Below, piece by piece: positions 15,237 to 24,100 of a stretch of 64,000 bases of DNA. Position 1 is the stretch's first letter, and each line of letters begins with the position of its first letter. The position numbers and the translations under genes are program-made. This DNA is from CAYFLR01 sp964343805. Its GTDB lineage: Bacteria; Bdellovibrionota_B; Oligoflexia; CAYFLR01. The notes under the pieces were generated by a model, which was not told the DNA's origin, searched no databases, and saw only the letters and a list, made by a program, of their open reading frames with translations. The stretch spans positions 1-64,000 of the forward strand of contig CAYFLR010000007.1 of assembly GCA_964343805.1 (NCBI GenBank), written 5' to 3'.

Positions 15237-16781
15237 ATGAAATGTTTATCCCCCTTTTCTCATAGAAATTGGGGTTATTATTTTCTGCAAATACTCATTG
15301 TTCTGGTCCTCAGTTGGGGTAAGTTACAGGCTCAGCACGAAGAGTATGTGTTAAAAGATGTCTATAAGTATTTTCATAATCGCTTTCAGTATTTTCACCA
15401 ACTTGAATCTCCTAGTCCGCAGGATAGGGAAAGTTTTACCGTGTTTTACTATGATACGGTAGACCGATGGAAAACTATTTTAGCCACTCAAAAAATGGGA
15501 GCCGCCTACAATCATCCGTTTTTGGAAAAACTCAATCAATCTTATCTCCCTCAACTGGATAGTCTAAAGAAGAAGTGGAGTTTTGAGCCAGATCATGCGG
15601 TCTATCAATCAGTAATAGATAGTTTAAGAGAGCAGGTGCAAGCTGAAGAGAGTATGATTAAAAAAGATGTTCTGTCCTTGTTTGAGAGGCATCCTCGGTT
15701 AAAAGAAGTTCTTCAATATTTAGCTCTTGCTCGGAGTGAAACTATCACCGCGGGATCAATTGGAGATCACGATCCGGCTTCAAAATTTGATATTCAATCT
15801 TCGGCCATTGCAGGGGTTAAAAGGGTGATCCATTTAATGAATACCATTGATTGGAAAGCACATCCCATTGATATAGGGACTCTATTGGAATTCCATAAGC
15901 ATCTATTGGGCAAAGCTGCTCATGTGAATTCCCAACCGGGAAAAATAAACGATATCCATTTTAAAAATGAAAAGGGCGAGCCCGTCCATGTCTATCATTT
16001 TCTCAAGGCTTGGGAGCAGAGAGTTGCTGGTTCTACTGGGGCTATAGATGCGATGCATCGCTACTCAGAGTTCCTGCATTATCACCCTTTAGGTGATTCC
16101 AATGGGCGAATTGCTGAAGTGGCTAAGCAACTCTTGCTTCTTAGATCTGATCTCCCTCCTTTGCTCACTAGAGAAAAGGTTTCTTTAGAGAATTACTTTT
16201 TTCAGCAGAAGTTTGGCAATACGGAATACAGTCTCCTGCTCGATGCCCACGATCAACTTTTAGAAACCGCAGCCTATTTAGATCATTGGCGAAAAGTATT
16301 AGAAGGACATTGGCGTATTTTCAATATTGATCTTATCGGGGGGAATATTGCTGTCCAGGTAGCCTCGAATCAGCAAACTAAATTAATACTGGCAAATCGG
16401 GGGTATTTGATTAAGCCAAAAACGGAGCTGCCTCCTATCAAGGGATCTCCGGTGACCGTCGGTTTTAATCATGTTGATTTAAAAATAAAATACTCCATGA
16501 ATAATTGGGAGAGTCAAAAGGACCAGGCTCCAGATATGGTTTTTGTGCCCCATCGGATTGGTCGAAGTAAAGTTGGGTATTATCTTTATGAGGCAAGTAT
16601 ACCAAGGGAGTATTCCTCATCTCAGGTTTCTTTTGCCTTTCACTATAAGCATCCAGACAGTTCTAAACCTGAAGTCTGGTTTAAAGATGGGAAGTGGAAC
16701 TATCAAGGGCAGATCGCATCATGGAATCAGGTTCAAAACCATGGTTGCCCTCAAATGAACTCTAATTATCAAGCCCATTAG
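15237..16781 (+). CDS. Exported Fic-domain protein with C-terminal carbohydrate-binding-like domain
   Basis: A 514-residue protein. The ATG at 15237 gives a standard signal peptide (ends in LQAQ) after GAAAGG. The middle is a Fic domain: LLEFHKHLLG, then HPLGDSNGR (283-291 from this start) near the canonical HxFx(D/E)GNGRxxR. Ser replaces the first Gly and Glu replaces the last Arg. Fic enzymes transfer AMP or other phosphate groups to protein hydroxyls, usually in the cytosol, so a signal peptide is unusual and suggests an effector or periplasmic role. The C-terminus (KIKYSMNNW, VSFAFHYKHPDS, VWFKDGKWNY) resembles a CBM25/53-type starch-binding fold; this is weak. The nuclease-fold gene follows 43 bp later. 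Confidence 0.72.
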   Translation: MKCLSPFSHRNWGYYFLQILIVLVLSWGKLQAQHEEYVLKDVYKYFHNRFQYFHQLESPSPQDRESFTVFYYDTVDRWKTILATQKMGAAYNHPFLEKLNQSYLPQLDSLKKKWSFEPDHAVYQSVIDSLREQVQAEESMIKKDVLSLFERHPRLKEVLQYLALARSETITAGSIGDHDPASKFDIQSSAIAGVKRVIHLMNTIDWKAHPIDIGTLLEFHKHLLGKAAHVNSQPGKINDIHFKNEKGEPVHVYHFLKAWEQRVAGSTGAIDAMHRYSEFLHYHPLGDSNGRIAEVAKQLLLLRSDLPPLLTREKVSLENYFFQQKFGNTEYSLLLDAHDQLLETAAYLDHWRKVLEGHWRIFNIDLIGGNIAVQVASNQQTKLILANRGYLIKPKTELPPIKGSPVTVGFNHVDLKIKYSMNNWESQKDQAPDMVFVPHRIGRSKVGYYLYEASIPREYSSSQVSFAFHYKHPDSSKPEVWFKDGKWNYQGQIASWNQVQNHGCPQMNSNYQAH

Positions 16782-16824
16782 GATTTATCTTGTCTATTTA
16801 AAGAGGATCCGCTATAAAGCCTCC

Positions 16825-18216
16825 ATGATTAAAACGATTGTTAATATGCGAGCAAAACTGTGGGGAATTCTTTTCTGCTGCTTATTTTGTTCACAATATC
16901 TCTTCTCTTTGCCTATGCTAGATATTAAGCCCTCTTCTCTTTCGGTTATGTCCTTAAATCTCCATGCTTATCATCCTATGGGGGCGGCTCCTCGTTATTA
17001 TGAGTCTAAAGAGGGGGAGGTGGAAAGGGCACCAGCCCATCTGTTTTATTTTAGTTGGGAGGAAATTAAAAAGGGGCATGCCGCTCGTATTGGTAAATTG
17101 ACTTCCGATCTTCAAAAGCACCCGATCGATCTTTTATTTCTCCAGGAAGTGGTGGCCGGCGGGCCCGAAACGCCTAAAAACTGCCACCAGTTTCAAAATG
17201 ACAATCCTAGCGAAAAATCCACTTTAAATTCAGCTCTGCAATTGCAGCAGAGTTTGGCGGATAAAGGTTTAACCTATCAGCCATTGCTGGCTTGTCGAGG
17301 CAATACCGGATGGATCACCAATCCTCATACCTATCGTGATAGACGGATTGTTACCCTCAAAAATGGCATAAAAGAGGTGGTTTTTGATTTTGCCGAAAAT
17401 CCTTACCCTGATGGAATCGTGATAGAGGGTTTTGGGATGTTAGTGGGTAAAAAATGGCGGGTGTTGGAGCATCAGGCTTTAAATATTTCTTACAATAGTA
17501 AAGGGCACTCTCTCTTTATTCAAACAGCAGCAATTTCTCTTAATTCTCCCTCTAACTCTCCCTGGTATTTAATAATTAATCTGCATGCAGGTCATAAATT
17601 CAATCACTTTGAACAGGCTATTGCTATTAGAAAGCATGCTCTCTCATATAGTCAAAAAGCTAGCTTTAATAAAACCTTCGGAGGAACTCTGGTTGCCGGA
17701 GATTTTAATGCTCAACTTTATCGCCCTAGGGAGAGATCGAGTTTTGATGAAGTAAGTACGATCCCCTGGGAAATGAGGGTTTCTCCTCACTTTGACTATA
17801 CTTATCCGGCTCTTATCCATAGCAGTAAACAAAGAGAGCTTGCTCGTTTGCTCTATCGTCTTAATTTCAGCAGTCATTACAAGCCGTGGGCCACTATTAA
17901 GGATAAAGAAGAGTTTAACCGAAGATTGTCTGAATCAATAGCTAACCTTTTGTCTTTTCAAAAGAACTTTTATCGGATCTATGGGCATTCGCCTCTTATG
18001 CAAGAGTCGGTTTATCAGGCCTCCCATCAAGAGAAATGCCGTCCTTTCAATTATTTACCTGGATCTTGTGAGATTGATGAAAGGATTGATTTTATCTTTT
18101 CTGATACTCTGTGGACCCTTGAAAATTCATTCATCATTTACCCGGAAAATGAGTGGAATTCCACAAAGACAGTGACCGATCACCCCGGAGTTTTTGCCCG
18201 GTTTTTGCTTCCCTAA
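16825..18216 (+). CDS. Exported endonuclease/exonuclease/phosphatase-family protein
   Basis: A 463-residue protein with an N-terminal signal peptide (hydrophobic core in LWGILFCCLFCSQYLFS). EEP-fold signatures occur in order: VMSLNLHAY, LLFLQEVV (metal-binding Glu), IINLHAGH, VAGDFNAQ, IDFIFSD and TDHPGVFARF (catalytic His). The active site looks complete. The family covers DNases, sphingomyelinases and inositol phosphatases; length and export favour an extracellular nuclease or phosphodiesterase, but the substrate cannot be read from sequence. It follows the secreted Fic gene by 43 bp in the same direction. Confidence 0.82.
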   Translation: MIKTIVNMRAKLWGILFCCLFCSQYLFSLPMLDIKPSSLSVMSLNLHAYHPMGAAPRYYESKEGEVERAPAHLFYFSWEEIKKGHAARIGKLTSDLQKHPIDLLFLQEVVAGGPETPKNCHQFQNDNPSEKSTLNSALQLQQSLADKGLTYQPLLACRGNTGWITNPHTYRDRRIVTLKNGIKEVVFDFAENPYPDGIVIEGFGMLVGKKWRVLEHQALNISYNSKGHSLFIQTAAISLNSPSNSPWYLIINLHAGHKFNHFEQAIAIRKHALSYSQKASFNKTFGGTLVAGDFNAQLYRPRERSSFDEVSTIPWEMRVSPHFDYTYPALIHSSKQRELARLLYRLNFSSHYKPWATIKDKEEFNRRLSESIANLLSFQKNFYRIYGHSPLMQESVYQASHQEKCRPFNYLPGSCEIDERIDFIFSDTLWTLENSFIIYPENEWNSTKTVTDHPGVFARFLLP

Positions 18217-18320
18217 TATTTCGCCTCTTATATTTGCTAAAAAATACTTCATACTTTATTTTGCTATTTATAATACATTGATATTAAATGAAAAAATATA
18301 AATTCTAAAGTATCTAAAAA

Positions 18321-18336
18321 ATACTCCGAAGAGTAT
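18321..18336 (+). promoter_or_regulatory. Hairpin in leader of lipoprotein gene
   Basis: ATACTC-CGAA-GAGTAT is a perfect 6-bp stem with a CGAA tetraloop, 38 bp upstream of the lipoprotein start. A TATAAT at 18269-18274 could drive transcription through it. The surrounding 18217-18374 interval is very AT-rich and holds nothing else I recognise. Confidence 0.4.
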
Positions 18337-18374
18337 ATTAGGCTTGGTTGTTTAACAAAACGGAGGAAAACAAC

Positions 18375-18887
18375 ATGAAAAATAACATCGCTAAATTAAT
18401 CAGATCCTTAATTTGTTTTAGTGGTTTTGTTTTTTTTGTTAATTGCAGTCACGAATTGAATATTTATGAAGTCCCTTCCACTCTTGATTCCAATTTGAAT
18501 GAAATTTCCCAAAATGAAGGAGGTAGTAGTTACGAAGATCAGTCACCATCCCAAGAAGCTATTGGTCCGGATTCTGAGACTGATGAACCAGAAGAGCAAC
18601 AAGTAGAAGACCCTGTAGATGAAGAAAATGAAGTCCCTCAAGATGACCTCCAGGATGAAGCTTCTGAGCCTATTTTCCTACCTAAACCATCATGTCAAAA
18701 ATTAGGTGACTCCTCTGGTTGGTACATTGGAGAAACCTTATTAAGGTATGATGATTGTGAGAACCCCCGAGAATTAGTGTGTATTCAAACCCCCTCCAAA
18801 ATGAATCCTTATAAAGGTTACTTCTTAATGGGAGACTTACCTTATGGTGAGCTCCTATTAAAAGGTAGCTGTCGCTTAACGAAATAA
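18375..18887 (+). CDS. Acidic putative lipoprotein
   Basis: A 170-residue protein. The ATG at 18375 is chosen because GGAGG lies 7 bp upstream; an upstream in-frame ATG at 18348 lacks a site. The signal segment ends GFVFFVNCSHE, a possible lipobox with Asn before Cys. Residues 40-110 are an acidic, Glu/Asp/Pro-rich linker. The C-terminal part has four Cys (PSCQKLG, YDDCENP, VCIQT, GSCRLTK), probably two disulfides in a small exported domain. Family unknown. Confidence 0.72.
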   Translation: MKNNIAKLIRSLICFSGFVFFVNCSHELNIYEVPSTLDSNLNEISQNEGGSSYEDQSPSQEAIGPDSETDEPEEQQVEDPVDEENEVPQDDLQDEASEPIFLPKPSCQKLGDSSGWYIGETLLRYDDCENPRELVCIQTPSKMNPYKGYFLMGDLPYGELLLKGSCRLTK

Positions 18888-18949
18888 TAATTATATAGCA
18901 ACACGCTTCTTAACCTGTTACCAATATTAACATGGATTAAGGAGTGAAA

Positions 18950-20377
18950 ATGACTCTTAAACTGATTGTATTAGCTATCTATACCTTGATGATCGTTTGG
19001 ATTGGAGTGTCTTCCTTAAGAAAAACCAAATCTTTTACCGATTTTTTCTTAGGAGGAGGGCAGGTCGGACCAATAATGTCTGCCTTTACCTATGGGACGG
19101 CCTATTTTTCTGCCGTTTTATTTATTGGTTTTGCAGGAAAAATTGGATGGGCTTTTGGTTATTCTAGTTTTTGGATTGCCCTTGGAAATTCTCTCATCGG
19201 GGTGTTTGCGGTTTGGTGGTTATTAGGTGAACGAATAAAAAATATGTCGCTGCAATATCAGGTAAGCACCATGAACGAGTTTCTGGAAAAACGTTATGAG
19301 AGTCGCTTTTTGAAACTCTTTGCCGCACTTTGTATTTTTATATTCTTTATACCTTATTCTGCCGCGGTTTTTATGGGGCTCTCCTATCTTTTCACTTCTA
19401 ACTTTGCCATTCCTTACTCCTTGGCGCTTACTTTTATGGGCTTTTTTACCGCCCTCTACTTAAGTTTAGGTGGATATAAATCCATGACTCGCATTGATGT
19501 GATTTTTGGTATCATTATGTGTGTGGGGGTGTCTGTTTTACTTTTTAGTTCCCTTTCTAAGGCGGGAGGACTTTCTGAAATCACCTCTCAACTGAATGAA
19601 ATAAATGGTAGTTTGACGTCAGTTGTGGGTCCTCCGGGAGTTTGGCCACTCTTCTCGCTGGTTTTTTTAACCAGTATTGCTCCCTTTGCCATGCCTCAAT
19701 TGGTGCAAAAGTTTTATGCTATTAAAGATAAGCAAGCCATTCGTATAGGTATGTATGCCTCTACCAGTTTTGCTCTACTTATTACCACGGTGGCTTATTT
19801 TATTGGTGCTTCCACTCGGGTATTTTTAAATCCAACTACCTCTCCAGCCATTTTCAAAGAAGGAAAACCTATTTTTGATGCTCTGATGCCCACCCTCTTG
19901 ACTCAAGTGGTACCAGATACTTTGTCGGTAGTTATTTTGATTCTCATTCTTTCAGCCTCCATGTCGACTTTGGCTGCCTTGGTGTTAATTTCGAGTTCTT
20001 CCATTAGCAAAGATCTCTATGCGGGTTTCATTAATAGAGAAGTTTCTGATGAAAAGTTAACTCTTCTTATGAGGATATCTAGTGTATTTTTTGTCTTTCT
20101 ATCGGTCCTATTGGCCTATTTTAAACCTGCCGGAATTGTGTCCATTTTAGGCATATCCTGGGGAGCGATCGGTTCGGTTTTCTTAGGGCCGTTTATTTGG
20201 GGGCTCTATTCTAAAAAGGTCAATCGATTGGGGGCAATATCAGGCTCAATGCTCTCGCTGTTGGTTTGTATTTTGCTTTACACATGGGGGTTTTCTTCTC
20301 CTGAGGCAGGGACCATCGGAATGATTTCTTCTTTAGTGACTGTGCCTCTTGTGAGTCTATTAAAAGCTCGAGGCTAA
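18950..20377 (+). CDS. Sodium:solute symporter family (SSS) transporter
   Basis: A 475-residue inner-membrane protein with about 13 hydrophobic segments. SSS hallmarks: KTKSFTDFFLGGGQVGP near the N-terminus, TYGTAYFSAVLFIGFAG, LSLGGYKSMTRIDVIFG and APFAMPQLVQKFYAIKD, and ILILSASMSTLAALVL (Na+ site region). The family co-transports sugars, amino acids, proline or organic anions with Na+; the substrate cannot be assigned. I use the ATG at 18950, which has GGAG a few bases upstream, rather than the GTG at 18944 that overlaps it. It appears monocistronic. Confidence 0.9.
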   Translation: MTLKLIVLAIYTLMIVWIGVSSLRKTKSFTDFFLGGGQVGPIMSAFTYGTAYFSAVLFIGFAGKIGWAFGYSSFWIALGNSLIGVFAVWWLLGERIKNMSLQYQVSTMNEFLEKRYESRFLKLFAALCIFIFFIPYSAAVFMGLSYLFTSNFAIPYSLALTFMGFFTALYLSLGGYKSMTRIDVIFGIIMCVGVSVLLFSSLSKAGGLSEITSQLNEINGSLTSVVGPPGVWPLFSLVFLTSIAPFAMPQLVQKFYAIKDKQAIRIGMYASTSFALLITTVAYFIGASTRVFLNPTTSPAIFKEGKPIFDALMPTLLTQVVPDTLSVVILILILSASMSTLAALVLISSSSISKDLYAGFINREVSDEKLTLLMRISSVFFVFLSVLLAYFKPAGIVSILGISWGAIGSVFLGPFIWGLYSKKVNRLGAISGSMLSLLVCILLYTWGFSSPEAGTIGMISSLVTVPLVSLLKARG

Positions 20378-20427
20378 TTCGAATTATTTGATTTCATTTA
20401 GAGAATAATTTGCTATGGTCTATTAGA

Positions 20428-20433
20428 TATAAT
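20428..20433 (+). promoter_or_regulatory. -10 element (TATAAT) upstream of surface lipoprotein gene
   Basis: A perfect TATAAT lies 22 bp before the ATG at 20456, with a GAGGT ribosome binding site between. The -35 region is weak (AT-rich). Confidence 0.3.
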
Positions 20434-20455
20434 CAAAAGAACTTGAGGTAGACAT

Positions 20456-23257
20456 ATGTATTTAAAAAAACGTCTGTATTTAGATTTGATCTATTTAATG
20501 CTTTGTGCTTTTTTGACTTTGAGCTGTGAAAAGAAAGAAGAGGAGGAGGAAGAAGAGGAAAAAGCCACCAAAGTGACCAAAAAAACTTCGGTAAAAACGG
20601 TGAAAAAACCTGTAAAGCTGGTTATCGACCCTTTAAAACAGGCCGAAGGAAAGGTGACGAAGATTTCCACTAAAAGCTCGCCTAAATCCTCACCCAAATC
20701 TTCACCCAAGTCCTCCCCTAAATTAGTACCCTCTTTTCACTCCAGTGAGGAAGTTGAAAATACCGGCTATTTGGTCAGTCTACGGATCTACCAAATTCAC
20801 TATACCAGTGTGGATAAAGGGGGGAAGTTTGATCAACAGAGGACTCCGGTTAGATTTACCGTGTTAATCGGGGATGAAAGGAGAGTGGGGGAGGGAGAGG
20901 TGGAAATCAGCTTCCAAGACTTTTTAGCAGGTATACTCGATATTGAAATCGAGTACAGAAAAGATGAAACTCATCCTCTGTTTCATGTGGAGTTAGATGT
21001 GAGTGAAGGGGTGGATGTCCTTAATAAGCCGCTTTCCACTCTCACTGATATGTCTGAAGAAGAATCGGAAGTTCATATAAATAGTGCCACCACGATAGCC
21101 ACTGAACTGATCAAGCAGGATGATGTTATTTTTATCTCAGAAGATACTTTGGAAGATTATAAAGAGATTGTAACTAAGGCTTCAGCCATAGAGCAAGAGA
21201 TTCTCGCTGAGATAGCCGATGAAGTGGAAGCCTCTGCTCAAGAATTTTTAGGTATTGTAGATCTCTATCTTAAAAATGAATTGACCTCCGATGAAGAACT
21301 GCAAAAAGAAGTTTACTCCAAAGTAAAAGCTATTGGAGCCTCTCTATCTAAACAAGAGAATTTGAAAACAGAAGACGAATCTTTTCAATTGGAGCAAACC
21401 CTGCTCACCAATATGTCGAATCAAATTGAACTTATGACCGTGCAGATCGAGATGAATTCATACTTGGAAGCACAGATTTCTCAAGTGGTGAAAAATGATT
21501 CTCTGGCTTCTGTTATGTCGCAATTCCAACAGCAAAGAGTCAACACCATTGAANNNNNNNNNNGACCTACCGGATCTCTGAATATGCCACCGGAATTAAT
21601 TACCAATGCAGGTGTGACATTGAAAAAGGGAGAAGCGGTAACAATCGGTCAGGGGAGTTTGAAGGTGACTGATCAAGACACTTCTAATTCCGCTTTATCC
21701 TATACGATTACTCGTTCGGTGACCCTCGGGGTTCTTAGTAATAACGGAGCTATTCTCTCTGAGAACAGTTCTTTTAATCAAAGGGATATTGCCGCCGGTT
21801 CGATTCGTTATGTGCATGATGGCTCTGATTCTGAATCGGATCGGGAATTTGATGGTTTTAACTTTATCGTGAGCGATGGAGAAAATCCACTTCCTGAAAA
21901 GACCTTTCAAATCACCATAGACTATACGAGCACACCAGTTGCCACAGATAATACTCCATCTTCCACTGTAGATGATGGGGTTACATCTTTTGTATATAAC
22001 TTTGGTGCTTCCGTGGATCAAATGGGATCGGCCACTATCTCTTCTCGTATTTTGAAATACCAAAATGAGAGTGGGGTTCTGGCAAATATTGTCTATAAGG
22101 TTGAAACCCTGCCCCAATATGGAGAGTTAAGATTAAACAGCAGTGCTCTCTCGGTGGGAAGTACCTTTACTCAAGATGACTTGGAACAAAAGAGATTATC
22201 CTTTCAGCACCTCCAGGCTAATACCTTTGAGAATACTTTTCAATTTTCCGTACCCAGTGCGGCTGAAAACGGTTCCGCTCTCTTCTCTATTAAAGTGATT
22301 GCGCTTGATAGTTATTGCGAAGGGAAAGAGGGGTATACCACCTATAATGCCCAAGGATCTGGAACTATTGGCAGTTCTTACGTCATATGTACCAAAGAGC
22401 AGCTTCAGCATTTGGCCGAGAACTGTGTGGAGGGGGCGGGCAATGCCTGTGATAAATACTATCAATTGTATACGGATATTAATTTTGAGGGCTTCTCCCT
22501 ATCCCCCATTGGTAATGCAACTGTCCCATTTACCGGTACTTTTCAAGGTTTTGGTCATACCTTAGCCAATCTGGTGATCTCCTTAAAAGATCAAGACAGT
22601 GTGGGCTTATTTGGAGTGACCAACGGTTCCAATATCAGTGGGTTGAAGCTAGATCAGGTCAGCATTACTGGCAGAAATAATGTGGGTGGCCTTGTGGGAA
22701 ATTTTCAAAGTAGCTATCGGGCTGAATTACTGAACGAAATAATGGTTTCAGGTGCTATTTTTGGAACCCAAAATGTAGGTGGTTTGGCGGGTTATGTTAA
22801 GGAAGGTTCCATAAAAGAAAATACGGTTAAGGCCTATGTGAGTGGAAATACTAATGTGGGAGGTTTTTTGGGCTATAATGAGGAGGGAGTAATTCAAAAC
22901 AATCTATCCATTTCCTCGGTGATAGGAGTTGAGGCTCCAGTGGGAGGTTTTATAGGTGTCTTTAATAATGCTTCTAGTGGAGGGTCCTTGGAAGATAATT
23001 ATGCCGTGACTAAAATAAATGATCCCGGCCGGGGATTTGTGGGCTTAGATATTTCCGGTGAATACCAAACTAATTATTGGAACACAGATGTAACAGAGGT
23101 GGAACAAGTGGTGGGAGATAGCTATTCTAAGGTGGGTATTAAAGGAAAAACCACCTCCCAATTGATGTCTCAATCTACTTTCGCGGGGTGGGATTTTGTG
23201 GACACCTGGATCATAGAAGAAGGGGTTAATTACCCAGTCATTAAGGATACCAACTAA
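20456..23257 (+). CDS. Large surface lipoprotein with cadherin/CSPG-like and GLUG repeats
   Basis: A lipoprotein (LTLSCEKKE) of about 933 residues across an assembly gap. After the Cys come poly-Glu, then Lys-rich and KSSP repeats. A helical region follows (about 200-370). After the gap there is a cadherin/CSPG-like repeat (SLKVTDQD, SIRYVHDGSDSESD, FNFIVSDGENP) and a partial second (about 380-620). From about 730 there are GLUG-type repeats (NVGGLVGNF, NVGGLAGYV, NVGGFLGYN), which form a right-handed beta-helix. Such architectures are surface or adhesion proteins. The reading frame is maintained across the 10 N at 21554-21563, but the true gap length is unknown. Confidence 0.78.
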   Translation: MYLKKRLYLDLIYLMLCAFLTLSCEKKEEEEEEEEKATKVTKKTSVKTVKKPVKLVIDPLKQAEGKVTKISTKSSPKSSPKSSPKSSPKLVPSFHSSEEVENTGYLVSLRIYQIHYTSVDKGGKFDQQRTPVRFTVLIGDERRVGEGEVEISFQDFLAGILDIEIEYRKDETHPLFHVELDVSEGVDVLNKPLSTLTDMSEEESEVHINSATTIATELIKQDDVIFISEDTLEDYKEIVTKASAIEQEILAEIADEVEASAQEFLGIVDLYLKNELTSDEELQKEVYSKVKAIGASLSKQENLKTEDESFQLEQTLLTNMSNQIELMTVQIEMNSYLEAQISQVVKNDSLASVMSQFQQQRVNTIEXXXXPTGSLNMPPELITNAGVTLKKGEAVTIGQGSLKVTDQDTSNSALSYTITRSVTLGVLSNNGAILSENSSFNQRDIAAGSIRYVHDGSDSESDREFDGFNFIVSDGENPLPEKTFQITIDYTSTPVATDNTPSSTVDDGVTSFVYNFGASVDQMGSATISSRILKYQNESGVLANIVYKVETLPQYGELRLNSSALSVGSTFTQDDLEQKRLSFQHLQANTFENTFQFSVPSAAENGSALFSIKVIALDSYCEGKEGYTTYNAQGSGTIGSSYVICTKEQLQHLAENCVEGAGNACDKYYQLYTDINFEGFSLSPIGNATVPFTGTFQGFGHTLANLVISLKDQDSVGLFGVTNGSNISGLKLDQVSITGRNNVGGLVGNFQSSYRAELLNEIMVSGAIFGTQNVGGLAGYVKEGSIKENTVKAYVSGNTNVGGFLGYNEEGVIQNNLSISSVIGVEAPVGGFIGVFNNASSGGSLEDNYAVTKINDPGRGFVGLDISGEYQTNYWNTDVTEVEQVVGDSYSKVGIKGKTTSQLMSQSTFAGWDFVDTWIIEEGVNYPVIKDTN
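20672..20722 (+). repeat. 12-bp coding tandem repeat (KSSP x4)
   Basis: Four consecutive 12-bp units encode Lys-Ser-Ser-Pro, followed by a final Lys codon. Third positions vary between units (tcg/tca/tcc), so the array is not a fresh slippage product. It forms a basic, extended linker between the lipid anchor and the folded part. Confidence 0.85.
21554..21563. other. Assembly gap (10 N) inside surface lipoprotein gene
   Basis: Ten N bases, probably a fixed-size placeholder. The frame continues on both sides; missing sequence may include extra repeats. Confidence 0.95.
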
Positions 23258-23269
23258 TAGGAGTTCTCT

Positions 23270-24100
23270 TTGATTCAAGTTGGAAAAAAACAGATTCTAA
23301 AAGTTGATAGCACTGACTCTTCCGGATTTTATCTGCTTTGCGAAGAGAACTTTGAGGCCTTTATGCCGGGTACATTGGCTCCCAAAGGGTTAAAGGTTGG
23401 AGAGTCTATTGAGGTTTTTGTCTTTATTGATAGTAAAGGAGATGAAATTGCTACATCTCATATGCCCTTAGCAGAAGTGGATGATTTTGCCTGCCTTAAA
23501 GTCAAAGAGGTCACTCACTTTGGGGCCTTTCTTGATTGGGGCTTACCCAAAGATTTACTGGTCCCCTCCAAAATGCAAAAAAGTAGAATGCAGGTGGGGG
23601 AGATTCGCCTAGTAAAAATTTTAAAAGAAGAGAATTCGAATAAAATATACGGAACCGAGAAAATTGGTCCTCATATTGAATCCATGTCCGTTCCCTTAAG
23701 AACCAAGCAATCCGTGCGTTTAGTTCCTTTTCGCAAAACCGATTTAGGTTATAAGGTTCTGGTGGAAAGCAAGTATCTGGGCATGATTTATCATAATGAG
23801 ATATTTTCTGAGGTTGAGCTTGGTAAAGAATATCAAGGAACAGTAAAGTGGGTAAGGGAGGATGGCCTCGTGGATACTCTCATCAGTAAGGTGGGATTTG
23901 AGGCGGCGAAAGACAATAGCCAGATTTTACTAAGTGCACTCCAAAAGGCGGGAGGGCGTTTGGAACTTTGGGATAAATCATCTCCGGAAGAGATTAAAAA
24001 AGCACTGGGTATGAGTAAAAAATCTTTTAAAAGTGCGGTGGGTATTCTCTATAAGAAAAGGTTAATTAAACTGGAAGAGGGAGCTATCGTTCTGGTTTAA
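23270..24100 (+). CDS. CvfB-like S1-domain RNA-binding protein
   Basis: A 276-residue cytoplasmic protein starting at TTG, with TAGGAG 7 bp upstream. It matches the CvfB/YitL family: N-terminal OB/S1-like domains (VDSTDSSGFYLL, VKEVTHFGAFLDWGLPKDLLVP), a third S1-like segment (YLGMIYHNEIF, VKWVREDGLVDT) and a C-terminal winged-helix (SSPEEIKKALGMSKKSFKSA, LYKKRLIKL). Family members bind RNA and affect virulence-gene expression in staphylococci; the role here is unknown. It starts 12 bp after the surface lipoprotein gene and overlaps the convergent CheZ-like gene by 4 bp. Confidence 0.88.
   Translation: MIQVGKKQILKVDSTDSSGFYLLCEENFEAFMPGTLAPKGLKVGESIEVFVFIDSKGDEIATSHMPLAEVDDFACLKVKEVTHFGAFLDWGLPKDLLVPSKMQKSRMQVGEIRLVKILKEENSNKIYGTEKIGPHIESMSVPLRTKQSVRLVPFRKTDLGYKVLVESKYLGMIYHNEIFSEVELGKEYQGTVKWVREDGLVDTLISKVGFEAAKDNSQILLSALQKAGGRLELWDKSSPEEIKKALGMSKKSFKSAVGILYKKRLIKLEEGAIVLV

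Noticed and set aside
22196..22465. Antisense reading frames inside the surface lipoprotein and other large genes
   Set aside because: They lack start signals and family motifs and are shadows of clear genes on the other strand.
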